This document shows positions 1 through 8,437 of a stretch of 64,000 nucleotides of DNA, piece after piece. Origin of the DNA: Variovorax sp. KK3 (lineage in GTDB: Bacteria; Pseudomonadota; Gammaproteobacteria; Burkholderiales; Burkholderiaceae_C); the NCBI RefSeq assembly GCF_001984055.1, contig NZ_LYVO01000026.1, positions 1-64,000 of the forward strand, read 5' to 3'. Each line of letters starts with the position of its first letter. The first letter of the stretch is position 1. The notes under the pieces are model-generated. The model was not told the origin of the DNA. It did no database searches and was given only the letters and a program-made list of their open reading frames with translations. Position numbers and translations under genes: made by a program.

Positions 1-150
1 GGTGATGCGTGCAAGCGCCAGCGGCGTCTCCAGGTCGATGCGGGCTGACGGATTGCCTGCCTGCTCTCTCTTGCTGATACGGGCGCGCACGCTCTTGCCG
101 GCGCAGTTGGACTGGACGCGCTTCGCCCAGCCGAGGAATGCATTCAACAT
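1..150 (-). CDS. Small hypothetical protein, partial; tandem paralogue of the next gene
   Basis: Not recognised as a named family. Only the first 50 codons lie in the window; the gene runs off the left edge. The start ATG follows a good ribosome binding site (GGGAGG). The peptide opens MLNAFLGWAKRVQ and later reads NPSARIDLETP. It aligns without gaps to the start of the neighbouring upstream protein (MLNAFLAWAHRME, NPSIRLDLETP), so the two are tandem duplicates. There is no signal peptide or membrane segment in the visible part, so it is probably cytoplasmic. Only 18 bases separate it from the upstream copy's stop codon, which implies one transcript. Confidence 0.7.
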   Translation of the reverse strand, partial: MLNAFLGWAKRVQSNCAGKSVRARISKREQAGNPSARIDLETPLALARIT

Positions 151-168
151 CGAGGCCTCCCTGGACGA

Positions 169-471
169 CTACCGCCGCTGACCCATGCCCAGCATCCCGA
201 CGAACGGAGCGAACATTTTGGGCACCTGTTTTTCTTGCTCGACGGCGCCGAGCTTCAGGTAGATCTCGGCAGAGTTTTTCTTCGCGACGACCTTGGCTTC
301 GAAGTGGCCGCTCTTCCAGAAAATGACACGGCCGAAGGTCGACGGCGTTTCCAGGTCGAGCCTGATCGATGGATTGTCCGGGTCTTGCCTCTTGGTGATT
401 TGCGCCTGCATGTTTTGACTGGCGCCGGCAGCCTCCATGCGGTGGGCCCATGCAAGAAATGCGTTCAACAT
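169..471 (-). CDS. Small hypothetical protein, about 100 aa, first of a tandem pair
   Basis: Function unknown. I chose the ATG that gives MLNAFLAWAHRMEAAG because it matches the start of the downstream paralogue exactly. The longer reading frame would add 27 residues with no counterpart there. The protein is soluble-looking, mixed alpha/beta by composition, with no cysteine motif or signal peptide; it ends in a Met/Gly-rich segment (MFAPFVGMLGMG). It is followed after 18 bases by the second copy. Small duplicated cytoplasmic proteins of this kind are sometimes immunity or chaperone-like factors, but nothing here shows that. Confidence 0.7.
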   Translation of the reverse strand: MLNAFLAWAHRMEAAGASQNMQAQITKRQDPDNPSIRLDLETPSTFGRVIFWKSGHFEAKVVAKKNSAEIYLKLGAVEQEKQVPKMFAPFVGMLGMGQRR

Positions 472-655
472 AGTTCTCCCCTCAAAGATCGAGTTGGCGA
501 GCGAAAGAGTCTTCAGGTGCCCCCGTGAGGGCTGTCGAACCGTAACAAGCATCCAACAATGTGCTCTTGCAGCGCGACAAAGTGCGAGAAAGACGCTGCA
601 CGCCTGCCAATCGACGCGGCGGGCTTGCGCGGGCTGCGCAGGCCGCCGCGAGAAC

Positions 656-1282
656 TCAGATATCCCTCAGCAAATTCGCCAACTCCACCGCAGACTTCAC
701 CTCCATCTTCTCGAACAGCCGCGCCCGGTGAACTTCCACCGTGCGCACGCTGATCGACAGCTGGTCGGCGATCAGCTTGTTGGGCAGACCCTCGACCACG
801 CGCCGCATCACCTCGCGTTCGCGCTCGGTCAGTTCCTCCACGCGCTTGGTGAGCATGCCGCGCGCGCGCTGCGCCTCGACGGCGCGCAGCGAAGCGCCCA
901 GCGCATGCTCGATGCGGTCGACCAGCGCGTTGTCGGAGAAAGGCTTCTCGCAGAAGTCGAAGGCGCCTCGCTTGACCGCATCGACGGCCGTGGGCACGTC
1001 GGCGTGTCCGGTGAGGAAGATGACGGGCAGCACGTCCAGCAGGCCGCGCTCGGCGAGGCGGTCGAAGAGCACCAGGCCGCTGGTGCCGGGCATGCGCACG
1101 TCGAGCAGAAGGCAGTGCGGCTGGTCGGCCAGCGGGCCCTCGGCCAGGCGCAACTCGAAGTCTTCGGCGCTCGCGAACTGCTCGCTCACCAGCCGCCGTG
1201 ACCGCAGCAGCCAGGCCAGGGCTTCGCGCACGATGGCGTCGTCGTCGACGATGAAGATCAGGGCATCGATAAGGGGTTGCAT
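656..1282 (-). CDS. FixJ/NarL-like response regulator (LuxR-type HTH output)
   Basis: A 208-residue two-component response regulator. The receiver domain (about residues 8-120) shows the acidic cluster IVDDD near residue 12, the phosphoacceptor D61 in LLLDVRMPG, T91 and K113 in CEKPFS. A C-terminal LuxR-type helix-turn-helix (about 145-208) reads ELTEREREVM ... IADQLSISVRTVEVHR. The receiver style (FLTGHADVPTAV) is that of the FixJ/TodT subfamily. The ATG at 1282 places the receiver correctly at the N-terminus; longer in-frame readings run into the kinase gene. It lies 46 bases downstream of the sensor kinase on the same strand, so they are almost certainly a cognate pair. Its targets cannot be read from the sequence. 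Confidence 0.93.
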   Translation of the reverse strand: MQPLIDALIFIVDDDAIVREALAWLLRSRRLVSEQFASAEDFELRLAEGPLADQPHCLLLDVRMPGTSGLVLFDRLAERGLLDVLPVIFLTGHADVPTAVDAVKRGAFDFCEKPFSDNALVDRIEHALGASLRAVEAQRARGMLTKRVEELTEREREVMRRVVEGLPNKLIADQLSISVRTVEVHRARLFEKMEVKSAVELANLLRDI

Positions 1283-1328
1283 GCTTCGAGATTCCGGGAC
1301 GAAAGGCGCGGGTGCCGAGGAGCAGCCA

Positions 1329-3401
1329 TCAAGCGGTGGGCAGGGTAAAGCGGAAGACGGTGCCGCGCGGCCGGTTGGGCTCGTAGGCCAGTGCGCCCCC
1401 ATGCTGCTCGACCACCGTGCGGCACAGGCTGAGGCCGAGGCCCATGCCGTCGGGGCGGGTGGTGAAGAAGGGAGTGAAGAGGCGCGCCGAGGTTTCCTCG
1501 CTGATGCCGCCGCCGCGGTCGGCCACCGAGAACTCGATCCACCGGCGCAGGTCGGTCTTGTCGAGCGCCGTGCTGCTTTCGCCGACGGCACGGGCGTGGC
1601 TCACGCGCAACTGCAGCACGCGGTCGCTCAGCTCCGGCAGGTCCATGGCCTGCATGGCGTTGCGCGCCAGGTTGAGCAGCACCTGCTCGACCAGCGTGCG
1701 GTCGCACTGCACGCGCGGCAGGCGCTCCTCGAAATGCACGTCGACCCGCACGCCGAGCTTGCGTGCCTGCAGCCGCACCAGCGGCAGCACGGCCTCGATG
1801 AGGGCTTGCGGCGCGACGGCTTCGCGCGTGCGGTCGCGGCGCCGGACGAAGTCGTGCACGCTGCGGATGACCTGCCCGGCACGGTCGGCCTGCTCGGCGA
1901 TGCGGCGCACCGCCATCGCGACCTCGCCATGGTCGCCGCCGGAACCACCGCCGGCATTGCGCAGCAGGTTGAGCGAGCCGCTCGCGTAACTGGCGATGGC
2001 AGCCAGCGGCTGGGTGAGCTCGTGGCTCAACAGCGAGGCCATCTCGCCGACGGTGGCCAGGCGTGCGCTGGCCTGCAGCCGCTCCTGGCTGGCGCGCGAC
2101 AGCTCCTCGATGCGGCGCTGCTCGCTGAGGTCGATGGACGCGCTCATCCATCCGGTCTGGGCGCCCTGCGCGTTGATCAGCGGCGCTTCGAAGATCAGCA
2201 CGGGGAAGCGGCGGCCTTCCTTGTGCATGAAGATCGACTCGAAGCCCTCGCGCGGGGGCACGCCGCCGGCCATGCGCTGGTTCTGGCGCAGGCGGTACTC
2301 CTGCGCCAGCTCGGTGGGCCAGTAGGGCACGTCGCCCGCATGGTCCATGAGCTCTTCGGCGCTGAAGCCCACCATCTCGCAGAAGGCCGGGTTCACGTAG
2401 GTGATGCGGCCCTGCAGGTCGCGCGCGCGCAGGCCGGTGATGACCGAGTCCTCCATCGCCTTGCGGAAGGCCAGCGCGTCGGCCAGGTCGTGCTCGGCGC
2501 GCAGGCGGCGGCGTGTGTCGCGTGCCAGCAGCACCAGCACCGACACCAGTGCGATCGAGATGGCGGTGACCAGTCCGGTGAGCAGGTTGGGGAAGAGGTC
2601 GGGCGCCGCGCGCCAGCCATCGACGCGCAGCATCAAGGTGGCGCCGGGCAGGTCGACCAGTTGCTGGGCCGTGAACACGCGGGTGCCGACGCGGCGCGCG
2701 GCGCCGATCGCCACCAGGCGCGTGCCGTCGGCCTCGGTGAAGGCGACCTCCTGGCCGCGCGTGAGCGTGGGCGCGACCAGCTCGATGAGCGTGTCGCGCA
2801 GCGAGTAGGTGGCGACGAGGTAGCCGCCGCCTTCGACCGGCAGGCACAGCTCCATGACTTCGAGGCCGCCGCTCGGCGTGAAAGGGACGTAGTGGCTCGA
2901 CGAATAGGCGGGCGCGCCGGTCTTGCGCGCGGCCGCGCAGGCGAGCGTGACGTCGGGCTGCTCGGGGCCACGGCTCGCGTCTTCGAACACGCGCCGGCGG
3001 TATGGCGTGTCGACCGCGGCCAGCGTGCGCAGGGCGCCGTCGCGCCATTCGAGCCGCAGCCATTCACGGTGCTCGCGCAGCAGCGCCGCGGCTTCCACGG
3101 GCCAGCGCTCACGGTCGAGCCCCACCGCCTGCGAGGCGCGCAGGCTCTGTGCATTGCGCTGGAGGCCGCTGCGCAGGTCGGACACGGCGTCGGCGGTGTC
3201 CCGGTCGAGCACGGTCTGCACCTGCTCGACCTCGTGCCGGCCGGCGAGCCAGACCACGGTGGCGAGCAGGGCGACCACCAGAACGGCCAGCAGCACCCAG
3301 AGGAACCAGCGCTGCCACAGCGAATGCAGCGAGCGCAGCGAACGCAGGCCCGACACGGCCCCGCGGACGGTTCTGGCGATGGGCAATGCGGTGGAGGACA
3401 C
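1329..3401 (-). CDS. Membrane PAS-domain sensor histidine kinase (FixL/DctB-like)
   Basis: A 690-residue sensor kinase for the adjacent FixJ-like regulator. Two membrane helices (about residues 33-53 and 273-293) enclose a roughly 220-residue periplasmic sensor region that I cannot assign to a ligand class. A PAS domain follows (about 313-428; ITYVNPAFCEMVGFS is typical). The kinase core has H460 in SHELTQPLAAI, the H-box variant of FixL/DctB-type kinases, then an N-box (LNLARNAMQAM) and glycine-rich ATP-binding boxes (DRGGGIS, GMGLGLSLC). There is no haem-binding PAS signature that I can identify with confidence, so oxygen sensing is not claimed. The signal is unknown. Confidence 0.92.
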   Translation of the reverse strand: MSSTALPIARTVRGAVSGLRSLRSLHSLWQRWFLWVLLAVLVVALLATVVWLAGRHEVEQVQTVLDRDTADAVSDLRSGLQRNAQSLRASQAVGLDRERWPVEAAALLREHREWLRLEWRDGALRTLAAVDTPYRRRVFEDASRGPEQPDVTLACAAARKTGAPAYSSSHYVPFTPSGGLEVMELCLPVEGGGYLVATYSLRDTLIELVAPTLTRGQEVAFTEADGTRLVAIGAARRVGTRVFTAQQLVDLPGATLMLRVDGWRAAPDLFPNLLTGLVTAISIALVSVLVLLARDTRRRLRAEHDLADALAFRKAMEDSVITGLRARDLQGRITYVNPAFCEMVGFSAEELMDHAGDVPYWPTELAQEYRLRQNQRMAGGVPPREGFESIFMHKEGRRFPVLIFEAPLINAQGAQTGWMSASIDLSEQRRIEELSRASQERLQASARLATVGEMASLLSHELTQPLAAIASYASGSLNLLRNAGGGSGGDHGEVAMAVRRIAEQADRAGQVIRSVHDFVRRRDRTREAVAPQALIEAVLPLVRLQARKLGVRVDVHFEERLPRVQCDRTLVEQVLLNLARNAMQAMDLPELSDRVLQLRVSHARAVGESSTALDKTDLRRWIEFSVADRGGGISEETSARLFTPFFTTRPDGMGLGLSLCRTVVEQHGGALAYEPNRPRGTVFRFTLPTA

Positions 3402-3428
3402 GGGCCAGTGAAGCGCTGACGATGGAAT

Positions 3429-4244
3429 TCAGAGCACGCGGTGCGAGAGCGCGGGCAGTTGGGTGCGCGCACGTTCGATCTGGGCGGCGTCGAGATCGAA
3501 GCAGACCACGCCCTCCTCCGATGCGCGTTGAGCCACGATGCCACCCCACGGGTCGACCACCATCGACTGGCCCCAGGTGCGGCGCCCGTTCTCGTGCTTG
3601 CCGCCCTGGGCGGGTGCGACGACCCAGCACAGGTTTTCGATGGCACGCGCGCGCAGCAGCAGTTCCCAGTGCGCGGAGCCTGTGGTGTGGGTGAAGGCGC
3701 TGGGCACCAGCAGCAGCTCGGCGCCCTGCCGCGCGAGCGCACGGTACAGCTCGGGAAAGCGCAGGTCGTAGCACACGCTCATACCGATGCGCCAGCGGTG
3801 CCCGTCGCGAGAGGGCAGGTCGAAGCACACCGGCTGGCTGCCGGGCGAGATGACGTTGCCCTCGTCGTAGCGCTCGCGGCCGTTGTCGTAGAAGAACAGA
3901 TGGATCTTGTCGTAGCGCGCGACGCGCTCGCCCGCCGGCGAATAGGCCAAAGAGCTGTTGAACACGTGCGTCTCGTCGCCGGTTTCGAGCGGAAGGGTGC
4001 CGCCGACGATCCACAGGCCGAACTCGCGCGCGGCATCGGCGAGGAAGCCCTGCACGGTGCCGGCGCCGTCGGTTTCGCGCAGGCCCAGCTTGTCGGTGTC
4101 GCGCGCGCCCATCATGCAGAAGTACTCGGGCAGCACGGCCAGCTCGGCGCCGGCCGCCGCGGCTTCGCCGAGCAATGCGTGGGCACGAGCGAGATTGGCT
4201 TCGCGGGCGATGGCCGAGACCATCTGGATGGCGGCGACTTTCAT
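3429..4244 (-). CDS. Carbon-nitrogen hydrolase, Nit1-like (deaminated glutathione amidase type)
   Basis: A 271-residue member of the nitrilase superfamily, which hydrolyses non-peptide C-N bonds. The catalytic triad is visible: E40 in LPEYF, K113 in YDKIHLF and C158 in SVCYDLRFPE. Segments such as HLFFYD and DLRFPELYR match the Nit1/NitFhit branch, whose known role is removal of deaminated glutathione, a metabolite-repair reaction. It is cytoplasmic, with no signal sequence. It sits between yhdP (37 bases upstream on the same strand) and the sensor kinase. This gene order yhdP-Nit is common in betaproteobacteria as far as I recall; the exact substrate is inferred from the subfamily only. Confidence 0.9.
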   Translation of the reverse strand: MKVAAIQMVSAIAREANLARAHALLGEAAAAGAELAVLPEYFCMMGARDTDKLGLRETDGAGTVQGFLADAAREFGLWIVGGTLPLETGDETHVFNSSLAYSPAGERVARYDKIHLFFYDNGRERYDEGNVISPGSQPVCFDLPSRDGHRWRIGMSVCYDLRFPELYRALARQGAELLLVPSAFTHTTGSAHWELLLRARAIENLCWVVAPAQGGKHENGRRTWGQSMVVDPWGGIVAQRASEEGVVCFDLDAAQIERARTQLPALSHRVL

Positions 4245-4281
4245 GAATGGGCTCCGGGTGTCGTCACGTGTTCGATCGGGT

Positions 4282-7200
4282 TCAGCGGGGCGCCGGCGTC
4301 TGCGGCGTGCCCAGGGCTTCCGGCAGCAGCCGGCGCGGCACCTTGACGATCTTCGGATCGGTCCAGGTGCCGTCGATCTGGAACTCCTGCGTCGTCGCGG
4401 CGATGAGCGGGCGGCTCAGCACCATCTGCGCGAGGAAGGTGCCCAGGCCGATCGCAGGATTGATGGCGGTGGCGACCAGCGCGGCGGTGCCGGCGTTGAT
4501 CTCGGGCACGACCACCACGCGAAGGTTCTGCGTTTCCTTGGCGATGTCGGCCGAGCCGTCCATCAGCACGGCGGCGTTGACGCCCTTCATCTGCAGGTTG
4601 TTGGTGGTGGCCACGCCCTGCTCGACCGTCGCGTCGCCGCGCAGGAAGTCGAAGGAAAAGCCCTGGCTGAACACGTCGCGGAAGTCGAGCGTGAGACGCC
4701 GCGGCAGCGCCTGCAGGCTGAGCACGCCGAGCAGCTTGGCGATGCCGGGCTCGGCCTTCAGGAACTGGCCCGACTGCACGTCGATCTTGAGCTGGCCGCC
4801 CAGGCTGGGATAGTCCAGCGAGAAGGGCGAGCCGCTCCAATGCATCTGGCCTTCGAGGCGGCCACGGCCGGCGCGAATCACGTCCTTCATGCCGAAGCGG
4901 CCGAGCAGCCCGCCGGCGTCGGCGATGTCGAGCTTGAAGTCCATGGTGGTGCGGCGCGGCTCGGCGCGGCCACGCGCTCCGCCGGGCGCGGCGGCCCAAG
5001 CGCCCTGCGCGTTGAAGCTGGCCTCGGGCGTGGTGAAGCTCAGCTTGTTCAGCCGCCACTCGCGCCCCGCGCCGCCGCGGTTGACGGCGTCGATCTCGGC
5101 GCGGCCGAGCCGGCGGCCCAGCAGCTCGAAGTCGTCGACGACGATGTCGAGCGCGGGCAGCGTGCTGGGCTGTTCGTCGAGCAGCGATTCGACCTGGTTG
5201 GCGGTGCTCGGGGCGATCTTGAGGCGCGCCAGCCGTGCGTAGAGACGCCCGGCCTGGTCGCTGCGGTATTCGGCATAGCCGCTGAGCTCGGTGGCGTCGA
5301 TGTTGGCGCGCCAGAGCTGGCCATCGCGCGTGCCGCCCATCACCACGTTGTGCAGGGTGCGGCCGCCGATCGCGAGCTCCTGCGCCCGCAGCGCGAGCAC
5401 GGTGGGCATGTAGTCATCGTCGTCGTCGCCGCCGGCCGCGGCGGGTGTGCGCTCGGCGGGCTTGCCGGTGGTGTCGCCGAAAAGCGCCTGCCAGGCCGGA
5501 ACGTCGATGCGTGCGAGCTGGATGTTGGCGAGCACGCCGCGCTCGGGCGCCGCGGCGGACTCGCCGGCGGCCAGGCCGAAGCCGATGCCGCCGCGCAGCA
5601 CCCGAGGCTCGTTGCCGGAGATGTCGCGCAGATACGAGGCCGAGCCGATGCGGCCCAGTTCGACCGATATCCGGTCGTGCACGAGCGCGCTGCCGCTGGC
5701 ACGCGCCTCGCGCAGCACGATCTTCTTCTCGACCGTGAGCGGCATGGCCTCTTCGGCCGGCTTGGCCAGCGGCACGGGCAGCGTGAGCCCCAGGCCCTGC
5801 AGGTTGCTGGCCAGCGAGAACTCGGACGCGCCGTCGCGCAGCGAGAAGTTCGCTGTGTAGGCGGTGCCGCCGCTGGCGTGCTTGGCCAGGCGCGCGAGCC
5901 AGTCGACCTCGCGCGCCGCGCGCAGGCCTTCGGCGCTGGCATTGCCCTGGGCGCGGAAGTTCAGCTCGGTGGCGGCGGTGCCGTAGCGGCCCGAGCCCTC
6001 CAGGCGAAAGGCGCCGCCGAGCGCGCGCGCCTGCACGCCGGCCAGCGAGAAGCCGCTTTCGCTCAGGTTCAGGATGCCGCGCGTCTGGGTCAACGCGGGC
6101 GCCTCGGGCAGGAACTGCAGTTCGTTGTCGGCGAAGGCGATGCTGGCCTGCACCTTCGATTTGTCCATGGCGGACAGGGGCAGCTCCAGGCGCAGCCTGT
6201 AGTCGGCATTGCCGGTGGCGCGCGCACGCGCGAGCGTCGGGGCGGCCTCGCCGGTCAGCGGCCCGCCGGCGCGCAGCAGTTCGGCCAAAGGCCCCTTGGC
6301 CTGGGCCTCGACCTTGAGCAGCGGCGACGGGTGGCCCATGTCGGCGATCTGCGCGTCGGCCTTGCCGACCTCGATGCCCGATGCGCCCACGATGCGCCCG
6401 CGCGCATTGCGCACCAGCATGCCGGAGCGCTCGAAGACCAGCTCGCCCGACAGGCCGTTGAGGGCCGGCCAGGGCCGGCCGTCGCCGAGCGACGGCGGCA
6501 CGTAGGCGAAATGCACGTCCTGCACCCGCGCGGCGATGCGGAAGTCGCCGAGCTTCGGGTCGTTGAAGGGCATGTCCCACAAGTCGCCGCGCACCTTGAA
6601 GTCGACGGCGCTGGCGGTGCCCTTCTGCACCGCCTCGCGCACGTAGTCGCGCGTGTGCTTGGGGATGTCTTGCGGCAGGTAGCGGAAGACGCGGGTGCCG
6701 TCGGCCCGCGTGAGCTTGCCCTGCAGGTCGAGCACGCCGGGAAAGCGCGAGCGGCTGCTCGATGAAGCGGGCTCGCTGGTGCGCCAGGTGGCGACGGCCT
6801 CGCCTTCCGCGTCGGCGTTGGCGAACTTCAGGCCTGCGACCTGCAGCTGGATCGCTTCGCCGTCGCGCTTCCACGCCAGCTGTGCGGACAGGCGTTCGAC
6901 CGGAATCCTGGGCTCTTCGAACACGCCGGGGAAATCGAGGGCACCGTCGGCAATGGCGAGCACGGCGCTGCCGCCGGCCTGCGTGGCGTCGAAGTCGATG
7001 GTGGCGCCGCGGATGCCGGGCGCGCCGACCGGCGGAGGCTTCGGCTCCGCCACCGGCGCTGCCGCGACCGGCCCGCGCGGACGCGAGGCGTTCGCGACGG
7101 GCGCCGGCGGCGCAGGGTCGTCGGCAGGCTGCGAAGCGATGGCGAGGCCGCTGACGCGACCACGGGCCTGGTATTTGTCGGGCGCGCCGACCGGGCCCTG

Positions 7201-8412
7201 CCAGGTGGCGTCGATGCGCTCCACCAAACCGCGCGGCGCCAGGCCGACCATGAGCTTGCGCGTGGCATCGGGCAGCGGCAGGCGGTCGCCGATCATGGCC
7301 AGTGCCGCCAGGTCGAGCCGATCGGCGCGCACGGCGCCGCGCTCGGTCTGGCGGCCTTTGGACGGGACTTGCTGGAACCACAGGTTGCCACCGGGCCAGC
7401 GCATGCCGTCGGCGGTCTGGAACTCGAGGTTGGCGGTGGAGAACTCCACGGCCTCGTCGGTCATGCGGCCGGCCAGCCGGCCGGTGACGCCGCGCAGCAC
7501 CAGGGGCTGCAAGTCCTTGCCCATGGTCGCATCCACGCGCAGCAGGGCCAGGTCGGCCGTGCCGCCGGTGACGCGGCCGTCGTCGATGTCGGCCCACACG
7601 CGCAGCGCACCGGCGCCTTCGCGCACGCGGGCGTCGAGCGACACGTAGCGGCCCAGCTGGCGGATGTCGATGCGCGGCAGCTCGGCGTAGGCGACGCCGT
7701 CCCAGCTCTGCCAGTTGCCGCTGCGCACCGACAGCAGCGGCTGCCGGAACTGGCCGCGCAGCGTGAAGCGCTCGCCCCATCCAGCGGGCGGCGTGGCATC
7801 GAGGCGGAGGGTGTGGCTGCGCGGGCCGTTGCGGGCGATGAACTGCACGTCGGACAGCAGCAGCGGCGGCGCGCCGCGGCTGTCGTCGGTCCATCGCACC
7901 GTGCCGCCCTGGATCACGAACTCGCGCTGTGCGAAGAACCAGTCGGCGCCGCGGCCTTCACCGCTGGTGTCGGTCGACATGTCGAGGCCGGCCACGTGCA
8001 GCTTGCCGGCGGCGTCCTTGCGCACCTCGATCTCGGGCCGCTCGATGTAGAGCTGCTCGAAGTTCAGGCGCCACAGCGAACGCGGCGACACGCTGGCCAC
8101 CACCCTGCCGAGCCGCAGTGCCTCGCGCTGATCGTCGTCCTGCAGCACCACGTCGCGCAGCTCGAACCTCGGAAACAGGGTAGCGCTGCTGGCGGTGATC
8201 GACCCGATGCGAACAGGTACCCCGATGGCCTTGCTGGCCTGCGCTTCCAGCGCGGGACGGTACTCGCCGATTCGCGGCACAATCCAGCTGTGTAGGACAA
8301 GCACTGACAGCGCAAGCAGAAGCCATGCAGCGATCAGCAAACCCAGCAACCAGCGCGCCGCAACAGCGGTGATCTTGAGCAGACGTGAAGGGGAAGACGT
8401 CGTGTCGTTCAT
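4282..8412 (-). CDS. yhdP: YhdP-family AsmA-like envelope protein
   Basis: A 1376-residue protein with one N-terminal membrane anchor (about residues 12-40) and a very long periplasmic region. It matches the YhdP/AsmA-like group; known members (YhdP, TamB, YdbH) form beta-groove bridges thought to carry phospholipid from the inner to the outer membrane. The C-terminal part (DFKLDIADAGGLLGRFG, VSLQALPRRLTLDFRDVFSQG written in pieces) is the conserved AsmA_2/DUF3971-type end. I start at MNDTTSSPSR, because the preceding 18 codons overlap the divergent glnE start region. A Pro/Ala-rich stretch near the middle (around 7030-7110) looks like an unstructured insert. The lipid-transport role is by family. 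Confidence 0.9.
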   Translation of the reverse strand: MNDTTSSPSRLLKITAVAARWLLGLLIAAWLLLALSVLVLHSWIVPRIGEYRPALEAQASKAIGVPVRIGSITASSATLFPRFELRDVVLQDDDQREALRLGRVVASVSPRSLWRLNFEQLYIERPEIEVRKDAAGKLHVAGLDMSTDTSGEGRGADWFFAQREFVIQGGTVRWTDDSRGAPPLLLSDVQFIARNGPRSHTLRLDATPPAGWGERFTLRGQFRQPLLSVRSGNWQSWDGVAYAELPRIDIRQLGRYVSLDARVREGAGALRVWADIDDGRVTGGTADLALLRVDATMGKDLQPLVLRGVTGRLAGRMTDEAVEFSTANLEFQTADGMRWPGGNLWFQQVPSKGRQTERGAVRADRLDLAALAMIGDRLPLPDATRKLMVGLAPRGLVERIDATWQGPVGAPDKYQARGRVSGLAIASQPADDPAPPAPVANASRPRGPVAAAPVAEPKPPPVGAPGIRGATIDFDATQAGGSAVLAIADGALDFPGVFEEPRIPVERLSAQLAWKRDGEAIQLQVAGLKFANADAEGEAVATWRTSEPASSSSRSRFPGVLDLQGKLTRADGTRVFRYLPQDIPKHTRDYVREAVQKGTASAVDFKVRGDLWDMPFNDPKLGDFRIAARVQDVHFAYVPPSLGDGRPWPALNGLSGELVFERSGMLVRNARGRIVGASGIEVGKADAQIADMGHPSPLLKVEAQAKGPLAELLRAGGPLTGEAAPTLARARATGNADYRLRLELPLSAMDKSKVQASIAFADNELQFLPEAPALTQTRGILNLSESGFSLAGVQARALGGAFRLEGSGRYGTAATELNFRAQGNASAEGLRAAREVDWLARLAKHASGGTAYTANFSLRDGASEFSLASNLQGLGLTLPVPLAKPAEEAMPLTVEKKIVLREARASGSALVHDRISVELGRIGSASYLRDISGNEPRVLRGGIGFGLAAGESAAAPERGVLANIQLARIDVPAWQALFGDTTGKPAERTPAAAGGDDDDDYMPTVLALRAQELAIGGRTLHNVVMGGTRDGQLWRANIDATELSGYAEYRSDQAGRLYARLARLKIAPSTANQVESLLDEQPSTLPALDIVVDDFELLGRRLGRAEIDAVNRGGAGREWRLNKLSFTTPEASFNAQGAWAAAPGGARGRAEPRRTTMDFKLDIADAGGLLGRFGMKDVIRAGRGRLEGQMHWSGSPFSLDYPSLGGQLKIDVQSGQFLKAEPGIAKLLGVLSLQALPRRLTLDFRDVFSQGFSFDFLRGDATVEQGVATTNNLQMKGVNAAVLMDGSADIAKETQNLRVVVVPEINAGTAALVATAINPAIGLGTFLAQMVLSRPLIAATTQEFQIDGTWTDPKIVKVPRRLLPEALGTPQTPAPR

Positions 8413-8437
8413 TGAGGATCGCGCTGTGAAGGGAATT

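Noticed and set aside
1329-3401. Haem-binding oxygen sensor (true FixL)
   Set aside because: The protein has two membrane helices and a periplasmic region, and the PAS domain lacks a clear haem-His motif; only the H-box resembles FixL.
741-3419. 892-codon open frame on the plus strand
   Set aside because: Antisense shadow of the sensor kinase and response regulator; the encoded peptide is His/Arg/Ala-rich with no recognisable domain, typical of high-GC third-position bias.
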